Positions 47,656 to 56,537 of a stretch of DNA of 64,000 nucleotides are shown piece after piece (the stretch's first letter is position 1; the number at the start of each line of letters is the position of its first letter). Both the position numbers and the translations under genes were made by a program. Below the pieces are notes generated by a model that did no database searches, was not told the DNA's origin, and worked only from the letters and a program-made list of their open reading frames with translations. The DNA comes from Comamonas testosteroni TK102 (GTDB lineage: Bacteria; Pseudomonadota; Gammaproteobacteria; Burkholderiales; Burkholderiaceae_C): assembly GCF_000739375.1 (NCBI RefSeq), contig NZ_CP006704.1:1-64000 (forward strand), given 5' to 3'.

Positions 47656-48204
47656 ATGACCTCTGAAGCACTGAACCCGCAGCATGTCTGGCTGCTGCCC
47701 GGCTGGCAGAATTCCGACCCCGGCCACTGGCAGAGTCTGTGGCAGGACCGGTACGGCTACCAGCGGCTGGAGCAGCATAGCTGGCAGCATCCGCTGCGCG
47801 GAGACTGGAGCATTCGCCTGCAGGAAACCGTGCTCGACGCTCCCGCCCCCGTGACGCTGGTGGCGCACAGCCTGGGCTGTATTCTGGTGGCATGGTGGGC
47901 GGCGCATTCTCAGGTCGCGAAGACCAAGGTGCGTGGCGCTCTGCTGGTTGCCCCCGGCGATACGGAGCAGGAGAGTCTGCGCGGCGTGCTGCCGGGCTGG
48001 TCGCCTGTGCTGCTGCAAAAGCTGCCCTTCCCGTCGATACTGGTGGGCAGCGAGAACGACCCCAACTGCTCTGTGGCACGCGCACAGACCATGGCACAGG
48101 GCTGGGGCAGCCGTTTTGTGAATGCGGGTGCCGCAGGCCATGTCAACACGGCCAGCGGACTGGGACTGTGGGAAGCCGGGCATGAGCTGCTGCTCTCCCT
48201 TTAA
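47656..48204 (+). CDS. RBBP9/YdeN family alpha/beta hydrolase
   Basis: Small serine hydrolase-like protein of 182 residues. The family N-terminus WLLPGWQNSDPGHWQSLW near 12-29 is followed by the nucleophile elbow VAHSLGCILVAWWA near 68-81 (GxSxG variant AHSLG with Ser). The acid is likely in SILVGSENDPNCS and the catalytic His in GAAGHVNTASGLG, which matches the RBBP9 pattern GxxGHIN. The cellular role of bacterial members is unclear. It lies between parA and parB, 15 bases before parB, and thus in the par transcription unit. Confidence 0.9.
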   Translation: MTSEALNPQHVWLLPGWQNSDPGHWQSLWQDRYGYQRLEQHSWQHPLRGDWSIRLQETVLDAPAPVTLVAHSLGCILVAWWAAHSQVAKTKVRGALLVAPGDTEQESLRGVLPGWSPVLLQKLPFPSILVGSENDPNCSVARAQTMAQGWGSRFVNAGAAGHVNTASGLGLWEAGHELLLSL

Positions 48205-48219
48205 AGAAAGAATTCAGCA

Positions 48220-49149
48220 ATGGTGACTAAGAAACCCAAGGGCCTGGGACGTGGTCTGGAAGCCCTGCTGGGCCCCAAGGTCAGCGAAGCAGAGCAGGTC
48301 GCGGCGAGCGGGTCTCAGGCCAATCTGCCGAGCACGCTGGCACTCAATGTGATGGTGGCCGGCCAGTACCAGCCACGCACCCGCATGGACGAAGGCGCCT
48401 TGTACGAACTGGCCGAGAGCATCAAGGCCCAGGGCATCATGCAGCCGATTCTGGTGCGCCAGCTCTCCCGGGGCGACAACGCCGGCAAGTACGAGATCAT
48501 TGCCGGCGAACGGCGCTTCCGTGCCGCGCATATCGCGGGTCTGTCGGAGGTTCCGGTGCTGGTGCGTGAGGTGCCCGACGAGGCAGCGGCGGCCATGGCA
48601 CTGATCGAGAACATTCAGCGCGAAGACCTCAATCCGCTGGAAGAGGCGCAGGGTCTGGCCCGCCTGGTCAAGGAATTCGGCCTGACCCACGAGCAGACCG
48701 CGCAGGCCGTGGGCCGCTCGCGCAGTGCTGCCACCAATCTGCTGCGCCTGCTGAATCTGGCCGAGCCCGTGCAGACCATGCTGATGGCCGGCGATATCGA
48801 CATGGGCCATGCGCGGGCGCTGCTGACGCTGGACCGTGCCACCCAGATCACGGCCGGCAACCAGATCGCGGCCAGGAAGATGTCGGTGCGCGAGGCCGAG
48901 TCGCTGGTCAAGAAGATCGGTGCCGAGTTCAATCTGACGCGCCAGAAGGCCAAGAAAGATGGCAAGTCGCGCGACGTGAAACGCATCGAGGAAGAGCTGT
49001 CCGACCTGCTCACCGCCGATGTCGAGGTGCGCATCAAGAAGACCGTGCGCCGCCACGGCAAGCAGCAGGAAATGGGCGAGATCGCCATCCAGTTCGGCTC
49101 GCTTGACGAGCTCAACGGCCTCATCGAAAAGCTGCGCGGCGAAGTCTGA
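48220..49149 (+). CDS. parB: Chromosome partitioning protein ParB (Spo0J-like)
   Basis: CTP-dependent clamp that loads at parS, spreads and is moved by ParA. The 309-residue protein begins KKPKGLGRGLEALLG, the ParA-stimulating tail. The CTP-binding region has QPRTRMDEGALYELAESIKAQGIMQPI, GERRFRAAHIAGL and ENIQREDLNPLEEAQG. The helix-turn-helix that reads parS is GLTHEQTAQAVGRSRSAATNLLRLL. A C-terminal dimerisation domain follows a basic linker. Five parS-like sites lie from 37.4 to 47.6 kb. Confidence 0.98.
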   Translation: MVTKKPKGLGRGLEALLGPKVSEAEQVAASGSQANLPSTLALNVMVAGQYQPRTRMDEGALYELAESIKAQGIMQPILVRQLSRGDNAGKYEIIAGERRFRAAHIAGLSEVPVLVREVPDEAAAAMALIENIQREDLNPLEEAQGLARLVKEFGLTHEQTAQAVGRSRSAATNLLRLLNLAEPVQTMLMAGDIDMGHARALLTLDRATQITAGNQIAARKMSVREAESLVKKIGAEFNLTRQKAKKDGKSRDVKRIEEELSDLLTADVEVRIKKTVRRHGKQQEMGEIAIQFGSLDELNGLIEKLRGEV

Positions 49150-49170
49150 TTCTTGGGCCCAAGCAAGCGA

Positions 49171-49199
49171 AAAGAGCATCCACAGGATGCTCTTTTTCT
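49171..49199 (+). terminator. Terminator of the par operon
   Basis: AAAGAGCATCC (49171-49181), loop ACA, GGATGCTCTTT (49185-49195), followed by further T. A strong intrinsic terminator 21 bases after parB. Confidence 0.93.
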
Positions 49200-49215
49200 G
49201 TGTGCGCGCAGCAGC

Positions 49216-49989
49216 TCAGCTGCGGTAGCCGGGGTCGATTCGTTCGAGCTTGCGCAGCAGGGCAGGCCAGGCAAACTGGCCGCCCATTCCGCCGGTCTGC
49301 ACCTTCATGGCCTGGGCGATGCCTTGCAGGATCTGCGGGTCGACCTCGGTCAGTTCGGTGCCGCCGGACTGGGCCGCGATCTGGATCTGGCAGGCGGACT
49401 CGAAGACGTACATGGACAGAAAGGCATCGGCAATCGTGGCGCCGCAGGTCAGCAGACCGTGGTTGCGCAGCATGAGAAAGTTGGCCTCGCCCATGTCGGC
49501 CAGCAGACGCGGCTTCTCGTCCTCGCGAAAGGCCACGCCCTCGTAGACGTGGTAGGCCAGGGACCCCAGGACAAAAGTGCTTTGCTGGCTGATGGGCAGT
49601 AGCCCCTGCTTCTGGGCCGCCACGGCCACTCCGGCGCGCGTGTGGGTATGGATCACGCATTGCGCATCAGCGCGGGCCTCATGCACGGCGCTGTGGATGA
49701 CGAAGCCGGCCGGGTTCACGGGGAAGGGCGACTCCATGAGCTTGTTGCAGCCCAGATCCACCTTGATCAGCGAGGAGGCCGTGATCTCGTCAAACATCAG
49801 CCCGTAGGGGTTGATGAGAAAGTGATGCCCGGGGCCCGGCAACCGCGCGCTGATGTGGGTGAAGACCAGATCGCTCCAGCCGTACAGCGCCACCAGCCGG
49901 TAGCAGGCGGCCAGGTCCACGCGCAACTGCCATTCCTCGGGGCTGACCAGATGCCGGACGCTGGGGATGTTCAAAGGCTCTTGGCTCAC
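49216..49989 (-). CDS. Class II aldolase/adducin family protein
   Basis: A 257-residue member of the class II aldolase/adducin family, zinc-dependent aldolases and epimerases that act on sugar phosphates such as fuculose- or ribulose-5-phosphate. It has DLAACYRLVALYGWSDLVFTHISARLPG near 26-53, ALMHT-type zinc ligands in CVIHTHTRAGVAVAA near 111-125 and the third His in LMLRNHGLLTCG near 173-184. There are no sugar-pathway neighbours, so the substrate cannot be inferred. It converges on the par operon terminator. Confidence 0.9.
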   Translation of the reverse strand: MSQEPLNIPSVRHLVSPEEWQLRVDLAACYRLVALYGWSDLVFTHISARLPGPGHHFLINPYGLMFDEITASSLIKVDLGCNKLMESPFPVNPAGFVIHSAVHEARADAQCVIHTHTRAGVAVAAQKQGLLPISQQSTFVLGSLAYHVYEGVAFREDEKPRLLADMGEANFLMLRNHGLLTCGATIADAFLSMYVFESACQIQIAAQSGGTELTEVDPQILQGIAQAMKVQTGGMGGQFAWPALLRKLERIDPGYRS

Positions 49990-50133
49990 GGCGACTCTCC
50001 TTCATCGTTGATCCGATGAATGTAGACACTCGTGCGCCGGCGGTCTGTTGGCTAGGCGACAGAGCCATGGAAACTCGGGTGAGGCCGGCGGTGGCAATGC
50101 CCGTGGCAGGTGCTGGCCCGAGCCCGGAAGAAT

Positions 50134-50167
50134 AAAAAAACAGGAGCTTGCAACGCAAGCTCCTGTT
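50134..50167. terminator. Terminator of the M20 peptidase gene
   Basis: CAGGAGCTTGC (50141-50151) and GCAAGCTCCTG (50155-50165) form an 11-bp stem with a 3-base loop. Leftward it is followed by seven T in a row (TTTTTTT), so it acts mainly for the minus strand. Confidence 0.9.
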
Positions 50168-50231
50168 GATTTTCAGATCGCTTCTATACTTAAACCGAAG
50201 CAGATGATACGAAAGCAGCTATCAAAAGCGC

Positions 50232-51518
50232 TTACTTGATCTGGCCGCGCGACAGGTCCTGGATCATGCGGGCGGCCAGATACAGGCGCGGTACGATGGT
50301 GTTGATCTGCACGTATTCGGCATCGTTGGAATGTGCGCCATAGCCCGACAGGCCGAAGCCCTCGATCACGCCGCCCTTGGCCTTGAGGGCCGCAAAAGCC
50401 GCATCCGTGCCGCCGCCCGTGGCCTTGTCCATGACCTTCATGGGCAGCTTCAGCTCCTGCTCATAAATGCCCTGGGCATGGGCCGCCAGCTTGCGCGCCG
50501 TGGCATTGGCTTCCAGCGGCGGGCGGCGCACCTCGAACTTCAGCTCCACCTTGCTGGCGGGGAGCAGCTTGCTGCCGATCTTGTCCTGCATGGCTTTTTC
50601 CAGCGCCGTGAAGTCGGCCACGCGCAGCGCGCGGGCATCGGCCTGGGCCGTTGCTTCGGCGGGAACCACATTGCGGTTGGTGCCGGCCTTGGACACCGTC
50701 CAGTTGAGCTTGAGGCCGTCCTGTGGCTGGGACAGATCCTTCATCTGCAGCAGCTGATGCGACAGCTCGTACAGCGCATTCACGCCGTCCTCGGGCTTGG
50801 CGCCCGCATGCGATGCCTTGCCCGTGACCTTGAGGTAGGCGGCGCCGATGCCGCTGGTGGCCAGGCGCAGGCTGCCGTCGGTGCCGCCGCCCTCAAAGCT
50901 GAACACGGCATCCTGCTCGGCCCCCAGGCGGGTGATGGTGCTGCGCGCGCCGGGCGAGCTGATTTCCTCGTCGCCGTTGATCAGCACCGTGAGCGTGCCG
51001 TAGTCCTCGATGCCCAGCTTCTTGAGCAGGGGCATGATATGCATGATCAGGGCCACGCCCTGTTTGTCGTCGGCAATGCCCAGGCCATAGGCCTTGTCGC
51101 CGTCGACGCGGAAGGGCTGGTCCTTGAGCATGCCGGGCAGATAGACGGTGTCCATATGCGCGATCATCATGATGCGGCTGCTGCCCTTGCCCTTGAATTC
51201 GGCATGCACCATGGGGCCGACCTTCTCGGGCGTGTCATCGAGGCGGTAGATGTCGCTGGGCTCGATGATCTCGACCTTGCCGCCTTGGGCGCGCAGCTTG
51301 CCGGCAATGTATTCGGCAATCTTCTTCACGCCCGCCACATCCTTGCTGCCGGACTCGATATGCACCAGATCGCGCAGCGTATCCAGGTAGGGCTGCTGCT
51401 CCTTTTTCGCATGCTCCAGCCATTCGGCCTGAGGGGCAGCCTGGGCAGAGCCGAAGGCCAGCACCAGGGCCAGGGGCAGGGCGCGCAGCAAAGGGGCAGA
51501 GGGCGTGTTCCAACGCAT
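50232..51518 (-). CDS. M20 family metallopeptidase, carboxypeptidase G2-like
   Basis: Exported zinc carboxypeptidase of 428 residues. A signal peptide (MRWNTPSAPLLRALPLALVLAFGSAQAA) precedes the catalytic domain. Zinc ligands and acid are visible in MIAHMDTVYLPG, LGIADDKQGVAL and VLINGDEEISSPGARS. The dimerisation domain holds GKASHAGAKPEDGVNA. The last ligand is a His in GYGAHSNDAEYV. Sequence and length agree with carboxypeptidase G2 (glutamate carboxypeptidase), which removes C-terminal glutamate from folates and is known from Pseudomonas- and Variovorax-type bacteria. The ATG at 51518 was chosen to give the signal peptide; the frame runs to 51587. Confidence 0.9.
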   Translation of the reverse strand: MRWNTPSAPLLRALPLALVLAFGSAQAAPQAEWLEHAKKEQQPYLDTLRDLVHIESGSKDVAGVKKIAEYIAGKLRAQGGKVEIIEPSDIYRLDDTPEKVGPMVHAEFKGKGSSRIMMIAHMDTVYLPGMLKDQPFRVDGDKAYGLGIADDKQGVALIMHIMPLLKKLGIEDYGTLTVLINGDEEISSPGARSTITRLGAEQDAVFSFEGGGTDGSLRLATSGIGAAYLKVTGKASHAGAKPEDGVNALYELSHQLLQMKDLSQPQDGLKLNWTVSKAGTNRNVVPAEATAQADARALRVADFTALEKAMQDKIGSKLLPASKVELKFEVRRPPLEANATARKLAAHAQGIYEQELKLPMKVMDKATGGGTDAAFAALKAKGGVIEGFGLSGYGAHSNDAEYVQINTIVPRLYLAARMIQDLSRGQIK

Positions 51519-51679
51519 AGAAGTTCTCCTTGAGGGGGGCGGGCCGCTCCCGGATAGGGCAACGGCAGGAAAGGCGGCGTGATGCACCGCTCAGGGAATT
51601 CAGCTTAGCAGCCGCGTTTGCGGCCTCAGCGCTGATGGACTAGGGATAAATACCAGGGTAACTTGATTTCTCGCGGCGA

Positions 51680-51713
51680 CAAAAAAGCCCTGCTGCTTGC
51701 GCAGGCAGGGCTT
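51680..51713 (-). terminator. Terminator of the MFS gene
   Basis: AAGCCCTGC (51685-51693) and GCAGGGCTT (51705-51713) pair around an 11-base loop. Leftward the stem runs into TTTTTT. It ends the MFS transcript 20 bases after its stop. Confidence 0.85.
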
Positions 51714-51732
51714 GGTCGGTTGCGCCTGCTGC

Positions 51733-53010
51733 TCAGGCCGCGGCCAGATGGGCCTTGGTCTTCTTGCTCACACCGTCGCCGACGATGACGGCCGAAACCA
51801 CGGACAGCACCAGCGCAATCGCCGAGCCGTAGAACACGGCATTTGTCATCTGGTGGTCCAGCATGTAGCCGAAGACCGGCGCGGCCAGGCAAAAGCCCAG
51901 ATCCAGGCCGGAATACACCGTGCCGTAGACACGGCCCGTGGCGCCGGGGGGCGCTGCACGCTTGATCAGCATGTCGCGCGAGGGGCCGGCCAGGCCCGTG
52001 CCCAGACCGGCGATGGACGCCACGATCACGGCCGCCATGCCGGGCAGCCAGCCCGTGCCGACGACAAACAGCAGCAGGCCCGAGCCCAGCATGCAGATGG
52101 AGATCACCTTCTCCAGCCGCTGCACGCGGCCGACCAGAAAGCCGCCCACCACCATGCCTGCAGCGCCGCACAGCATATAGCCGGTGACGATCAGCGCCGT
52201 CACGGACAGCGGCAGGCCATACATGGATTGCAGGGCCGGGCTGGCAAAGCTCTGGATGGCGCTGAGTGCGCAGGTGCTCCAGAAGAAGAAGGAAAAGCAC
52301 AGCCATACCGATGGCAGCTTCATGAAGGCCATAGGGTGTTCCTGCGGGGCGGCAACGGCACCGGCGGCGGGCTTGGCGGCCGCGCCGGCGGCTTCGGCAC
52401 GGTCGTCGAGTGCGTCGCGGTTGAAGACCATGATGGCCAGCACCACGGCGGCACAGATGGCGCCGCACAGGCAGGCCAGACGCCAGGAGCCCGTGGCCGT
52501 GGTGATGCCGGCCATGAACAGCGGCGCCAGCGCCCAGCCGATATTGCCCGACAGGCCGTGCACCGAGAACGCATGGCCTATGCGCTGCTGCGACACGCGC
52601 TTGTTGAGGATGGTGAAGTCCACGGGGTGGAAAGGCGCATTGCCCAGGCCCGCAAAAAAGGCTGCGGCCAGCAGCATGCTGTAGCCCTGCGCGGTGCTCG
52701 CAATCAGGCCGGCCACGACAAAGCTGCCGAGGGCGGCAAACAGGATGGGACGGGCACCAAAGCGGTCTACGGCAAAGCCGGCCAGGGCCTGGCCGGTGCC
52801 GGAGACGATGAAGAACAGCGAGACCATGACGCTGAGCTCGGCATAGCTGTAGCCGAATTCCTGGATCAGCCAGGGGAACAGCGGCGGCAGCAGCAGGTGG
52901 AAGAAGTGCGACGAGCCATGGGCCAGGCCGATGAGGCCGATGGTGCGCGCATCACTGCGCAGTGTCTCTGGCGCCTGGTTTTGGGGTGTTGTGGAGGCAG
53001 GGCGGTTCAT
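51733..53010 (-). CDS. MFS transporter
   Basis: Twelve-helix major facilitator protein of 425 residues. The first half shows GLIGLAHGSSHFFHLLLPPLFPWLIQEFG and the loop 2-3 signature GFAVDRFGARPILF (GxxxDRxGxR). A hydrophilic Ala/Pro/Glu linker (about 195-225) separates the halves. The second half has VGGFLVGRVQRLEKVI, the corresponding loop. The N-terminal part resembles the fosmidomycin-resistance-type and monocarboxylate-type transporters; the substrate is not clear. It could start at 53010 (MNRPAS) or 53019. It is divergent from an AraC regulator, with a dyad between them, so the regulator probably controls it. Confidence 0.88.
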   Translation of the reverse strand: MNRPASTTPQNQAPETLRSDARTIGLIGLAHGSSHFFHLLLPPLFPWLIQEFGYSYAELSVMVSLFFIVSGTGQALAGFAVDRFGARPILFAALGSFVVAGLIASTAQGYSMLLAAAFFAGLGNAPFHPVDFTILNKRVSQQRIGHAFSVHGLSGNIGWALAPLFMAGITTATGSWRLACLCGAICAAVVLAIMVFNRDALDDRAEAAGAAAKPAAGAVAAPQEHPMAFMKLPSVWLCFSFFFWSTCALSAIQSFASPALQSMYGLPLSVTALIVTGYMLCGAAGMVVGGFLVGRVQRLEKVISICMLGSGLLLFVVGTGWLPGMAAVIVASIAGLGTGLAGPSRDMLIKRAAPPGATGRVYGTVYSGLDLGFCLAAPVFGYMLDHQMTNAVFYGSAIALVLSVVSAVIVGDGVSKKTKAHLAAA

Positions 53011-53045
53011 ATATCGCATCTTAGGCAGAGCGGTCTCGTCTTGTA

Positions 53046-53072
53046 TGCGATAGTCTGCCAATTGCTATCGCA
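53046..53072. promoter_or_regulatory. Inverted TGCGATAG/CTATCGCA sites between the MFS and AraC genes
   Basis: TGCGATAG (53046-53053) and CTATCGCA (53065-53072) face each other, and a further TATCGCA stands at 53013-53019. These repeated half-sites in the shared control region are the likely operator of the AraC-type regulator. Confidence 0.6.
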
Positions 53073-53088
53073 AACCAGCCAATCCCGT

Positions 53089-53982
53089 ATGCCCAGCCTC
53101 CAAGACCCCGGACCCCTGCGTGCAGGCAAGGCCTCCGCCTATGTGGAGACGCTGACGCCTCATCTCTACATACCCACGGCACAGCGCCCGGTACGCGCCA
53201 AATGTCGCTGGCTGGAGGCCGACACCCAGGTCAGGCCCCACCGTCATCCCTGGGGGCAGCTGGCGATCTCCACCACGGGCACCATTCGTCTGACGGTGGC
53301 GCAGGGCACCTATATCGTGCCGCCGTCGCGTGCGCTGTGGGTGCCGCCCGGCATGGAGCATGCGGTGACCATGGTGGAAAGCGCCGATCTGCGCACGCTT
53401 TACTTCTTCCAGTCCCATGGGCATTGCGGCCCCGATGTCGGGCCAGGGCAGGAGGCGATCTGGCGTCAATGTCGGGTGCTCAATGCTTCGGACCTGCTGC
53501 GTGCCGTGGTGCGAGAGCTGCCCACCCTGCCCGATGACAGCCTGCAGCTGTCCGAGCAGGACAGGGCGCGCGAGCACCATCTGAGCGAGCTGCTGCTTGA
53601 CGAGCTGCGCCGCGCCAGCGCTGTGCAGCTCGGCGTGAACCTGCCCCAGGACAAGCGCCTGCGCCTGCTGTGCGAGGCCGTGCTGGCCGACCCCACGCGC
53701 AACGAGACGCTGGAGGACTGGGCGCGCGATACCGGGGCCAGCCCGCGCACCGTGGCGCGGCTGTTTCGCCAGCAGCTGGAATGCAGTTTTACCCAGTGGC
53801 GTCAGCAGGTGGTGCTGGCCCATGCCGTCAGTCTGGCGGCGCGCAACTGGCCGATTCAGCGCATTGCGGCCGAGCTGGATTACAGCCCTAGCGCCTTCAG
53901 CGCGATGGTGCGCCGCACCGTGGGCATGCCGCCGGCGCAGTTCTTCGGCATGCACACCAAGGTCACGGCTGCCAGCGATTGA
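53089..53982 (+). CDS. AraC family transcriptional regulator
   Basis: A 297-residue regulator with an N-terminal cupin sensor (QVRPHRHPWGQLAISTTGTIRLTVAQGTYIVPPSRALWVPPGMEH) and a C-terminal AraC double helix-turn-helix: TLEDWARDTGASPRTVARLFRQQLECSFTQWRQQ and IAAELDYSPSAFSAMVRRTVGMPPAQFF. This layout (cupin with HRHxWGQL and HAVT) is common for regulators that control an adjacent MFS exporter. The start at 53089 was taken as the first ATG with family character. It is divergent from the MFS gene and preceded by a dyad. Confidence 0.93.
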   Translation: MPSLQDPGPLRAGKASAYVETLTPHLYIPTAQRPVRAKCRWLEADTQVRPHRHPWGQLAISTTGTIRLTVAQGTYIVPPSRALWVPPGMEHAVTMVESADLRTLYFFQSHGHCGPDVGPGQEAIWRQCRVLNASDLLRAVVRELPTLPDDSLQLSEQDRAREHHLSELLLDELRRASAVQLGVNLPQDKRLRLLCEAVLADPTRNETLEDWARDTGASPRTVARLFRQQLECSFTQWRQQVVLAHAVSLAARNWPIQRIAAELDYSPSAFSAMVRRTVGMPPAQFFGMHTKVTAASD

Positions 53983-54083
53983 TTTGACAGCGCTGCAGGT
54001 CTTCTCTTCCCGTTTCCGGGGGCCTGCGGAAAATATTTGCGGCGGCATGGAATGAAAGCAGCAGGCCTGCGCTCTTTATCACC

Positions 54084-54644
54084 ATGATCTTCTCTGCCGA
54101 GTCGCGCTACAACCAGTGGGTGCGCGAGCATTACCGCTTCTTGCTGCGCAGTGCCTGGGCACTGACGGGCTCGCGCGCCACGGCCGAGGATGTGGTGCAG
54201 GACTGCTTCACCAGCGCCTGGCGCTTTCGCCACCAATTGCGCGACCAGAGCATGGCCCGGGCATGGCTGTTCCAGATCATGCGCCGCCATGCCTTCAGGC
54301 ATTTCGATCCCGGGCAGCTGCAGGCTCAGCCGCTGGACGAATCCTGCGAGCAGGGCGTGAATCACCATGAGGCACTCGATGCGCAACTGGACGTGGTCAA
54401 GGCGCTGAGCCGCATCGCCCCCATCCATCGCGAAGTGCTGGTGCTGTACTACTTTGACGACATGCCCACGGCCCAGATGGCCGAGGCGCTGGATATTGCA
54501 CCGGGCACCGTGCTCTCGCGCCTGGCGCGGGCCCGTGAAGCGCTCAAGACGGTGCTGCAGGAGCCGGCGCGCCATCCCGCCGGGGCCGCCATCGAATCTT
54601 GCACTGCTGCCAGCGTGATACCGCTGAGAAAGCGCGCACCATGA
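54084..54644 (+). CDS. ECF-family RNA polymerase sigma factor
   Basis: Sigma-70 family factor of 186 residues with regions 2 and 4 only. Region 2 is HYRFLLRSAWALTGSRATAEDVVQDCFTSAWRFR with the -10-reading helix and WLFQIMRRHA. Region 4 is ALSRIAPIHREVLVLYYFDDMPTAQMAEALDIAPGTVLSRLARAREAL. Its stop overlaps the start of the anti-sigma-like gene (ATGA), and sorAB follows, so it probably directs expression of this cluster under a redox or sulfite-related signal. That link is inferred from position. Confidence 0.94.
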   Translation: MIFSAESRYNQWVREHYRFLLRSAWALTGSRATAEDVVQDCFTSAWRFRHQLRDQSMARAWLFQIMRRHAFRHFDPGQLQAQPLDESCEQGVNHHEALDAQLDVVKALSRIAPIHREVLVLYYFDDMPTAQMAEALDIAPGTVLSRLARAREALKTVLQEPARHPAGAAIESCTAASVIPLRKRAP

Positions 54645-55228
54645 AACACCAAGACCGACCCGAAGACACCGATTTCGACCTGCGCGCCCGTGCCGAGCTG
54701 GCGCTGGCCTTCGAGCCCGGCGAGCCGCCGGCCCATTTGCTGCGCCACACGCCCTGGTATGCCCGCCGTGGGCTGCAGGCGTTGTGTGCGGCAGCGATCC
54801 TCGGCAGCGCTGCATGGGGCAGCGTGCTCGGCCTGCGCCCGCCGCAGATGGTGCGTTCGGCCATCGAGCATGAGTACTACGAACGAACGCTGCGCGGCCA
54901 GTTCATCGCCGAGGCCGAGATGGCCCGGCACATGGACTGGCCCGCCGACCGCAAGCTGCCCGGCTACACCCAGCTCATGCGGCCCTGCGACATCGACGGC
55001 AGCCGCGCCTATCACCTCACCACCTTTTTCGAGAAAGGCGGCATCGTCACCGTGCTGGCCTTCGAGCAGCACCAGCGGATTGCCGACGGCCAGGGCTGGT
55101 GGGCCAACAGCTACTGGCAGGTGGTGCGCTCGCGCGAAGGCCGCCCGCTGGTGCTGATCGCGCAGAAGAAACAGGCTCTGGCCGTGGCATCACGCGCCCT
55201 CGGAGCCCCCGAGAAAGTCGATGGCTGA
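54641..55228 (+). CDS. Putative anti-sigma factor, single membrane helix
   Basis: A 195-residue protein translated from the ATG that overlaps the sigma stop. A hydrophilic N-terminal part (about 1-42, cytoplasmic) with acidic patches, then one membrane helix (about 43-65, RRGLQALCAAAILGSAAWGSVLG), then a periplasmic domain of about 130 residues. This is the topology of an anti-sigma factor. I see no HxxxCxxC zinc motif. I do not recognise the periplasmic domain. The name rests on position and topology. Confidence 0.7.
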   Translation: MKHQDRPEDTDFDLRARAELALAFEPGEPPAHLLRHTPWYARRGLQALCAAAILGSAAWGSVLGLRPPQMVRSAIEHEYYERTLRGQFIAEAEMARHMDWPADRKLPGYTQLMRPCDIDGSRAYHLTTFFEKGGIVTVLAFEQHQRIADGQGWWANSYWQVVRSREGRPLVLIAQKKQALAVASRALGAPEKVDG

Positions 55229-55276
55229 ACCGGATCTCTCGCCCTGCTCATTCACCACAATCAACGAGGAGACATC

Positions 55277-56488
55277 ATGCAACAACCCACATCCCTGCCG
55301 CGTCGTCGCCTGCTCGCCGGTAGCGCCAGTGCACTGGCGGCGGCCGGTCTGGCCAGCTTCCAGGGCCAGGCCATGGCACAGGCAGCTGCGCCCGCCGCCA
55401 AGCCTCTGCCCGGCTATGCCGGCTTCAAGAATGCCGATGCCGTGATCGTGCACAGTTCCACCACCATCGAGACCCGGCGCAGCGCGTTTGGCTCCAGCGT
55501 GGTCACTCCCACCAGCCAGCTCTATGTGCGCAACAACCTGCCGACGCCGCCTGAGAGCATTGTGGCCGACCGCGATGCTTGGGCGGTACAGATCGATGGC
55601 GTGAACCGGCCTCGTCAACTGAGCCTGCGTGAACTCAAGACCATGGGACTGGAGACAGTGACCATGGTGCTGCAATGCTCGGGCAACGGTCGTGGCTTCT
55701 TCCCCTCCAAGCCCAGCGGCACGCAATGGACCGTGGGCGCCGCAGGCTGCGTGGTCTGGAGCGGTGTGCCGGTGCGCGATGTGGTCAAGGCCCTGGGGGG
55801 CGTGGCCGGCGGCATGCTCTACATGACGGGTACGGGCGGCGAGGTACTGCCTGCAGGCCTGGACCCCAAGAGCGTGCTGGTGGAGCGCTCCGTGCCCCTG
55901 TCGGCCATGGAGGATGCGCTGCTGGCCTGGGAGATGAACGGTGAGCCCGTGCCCCTGGCCCACGGCGGACCGCTGCGCCTGATCGTGCCGGGCTACACCG
56001 GTGTGAACAACATCAAGTACATCAAGCAGCTGGCCTTTACCGCCAAGGAAAGCGAAGCGCACATCATGTCGCACGGCTACCGCATCTCGCCTCCGGGCAG
56101 CAAGGGCGATCCCAGCCAGCCCTCGGTGCAGGAGATGAGCGTCAAGTCCTGGATCAACAGCCCCATTCCCGAAGACGGCAACCGGGCCGCCGGCCTGGTG
56201 CAGATTCAGGGCGTGGCCTTCGGCGGCATGCATGCCATCAAGGGGGTGGAGGTCTCCATCGACGGCGGCAAGAGCTGGAAGCAGGCCCGTCTGGTGGGCC
56301 CCGATATGGGCCGCTATGCCTGGCGTCAGTTCGTGCTTGCAGCCCAGCTGCCCAAGGGCACCTACCAGCTGGCCAGTCGCGCAACCGACGTCAGGGGCAA
56401 TGTGCAGCCCGAGACGCGCGGTGAAAACCAGAGCGGCTACAACAACACCAGCTGGGCTGACCACGCGGTCACCGTCACCGTGGCCTGA
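55277..56488 (+). CDS. sorA: Sulfite dehydrogenase molybdopterin subunit (SorA-like)
   Basis: Periplasmic molybdenum enzyme of 403 residues that oxidises sulfite to sulfate. A Tat signal is present (PRRRLLAGSASALAAAGLASFQGQAMAQ). The sulfite-oxidase fold carries the molybdenum-ligating Cys134 in MVLQCSGNGRGFF. The Moco region GPLRLIVPGYTGVNNIKYIKQL and the C-terminal dimerisation domain VEVSIDGGKSWKQARL follow. The cytochrome c gene directly after makes this the SorAB type known from Starkeya, where electrons go to a c-type cytochrome. The cluster with an ECF sigma factor is notable. Confidence 0.93.
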   Translation: MQQPTSLPRRRLLAGSASALAAAGLASFQGQAMAQAAAPAAKPLPGYAGFKNADAVIVHSSTTIETRRSAFGSSVVTPTSQLYVRNNLPTPPESIVADRDAWAVQIDGVNRPRQLSLRELKTMGLETVTMVLQCSGNGRGFFPSKPSGTQWTVGAAGCVVWSGVPVRDVVKALGGVAGGMLYMTGTGGEVLPAGLDPKSVLVERSVPLSAMEDALLAWEMNGEPVPLAHGGPLRLIVPGYTGVNNIKYIKQLAFTAKESEAHIMSHGYRISPPGSKGDPSQPSVQEMSVKSWINSPIPEDGNRAAGLVQIQGVAFGGMHAIKGVEVSIDGGKSWKQARLVGPDMGRYAWRQFVLAAQLPKGTYQLASRATDVRGNVQPETRGENQSGYNNTSWADHAVTVTVA

Positions 56489-56537
56489 GCGCCGCACTCG
56501 CTGTCCATGCCGGGCGCCGAAGAAGGGGAGCCCGGCC

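Noticed and set aside
51697..53088. The upstream 464 codons of the AraC frame
   Set aside because: Antisense to the MFS gene. The regulator starts at 53089.
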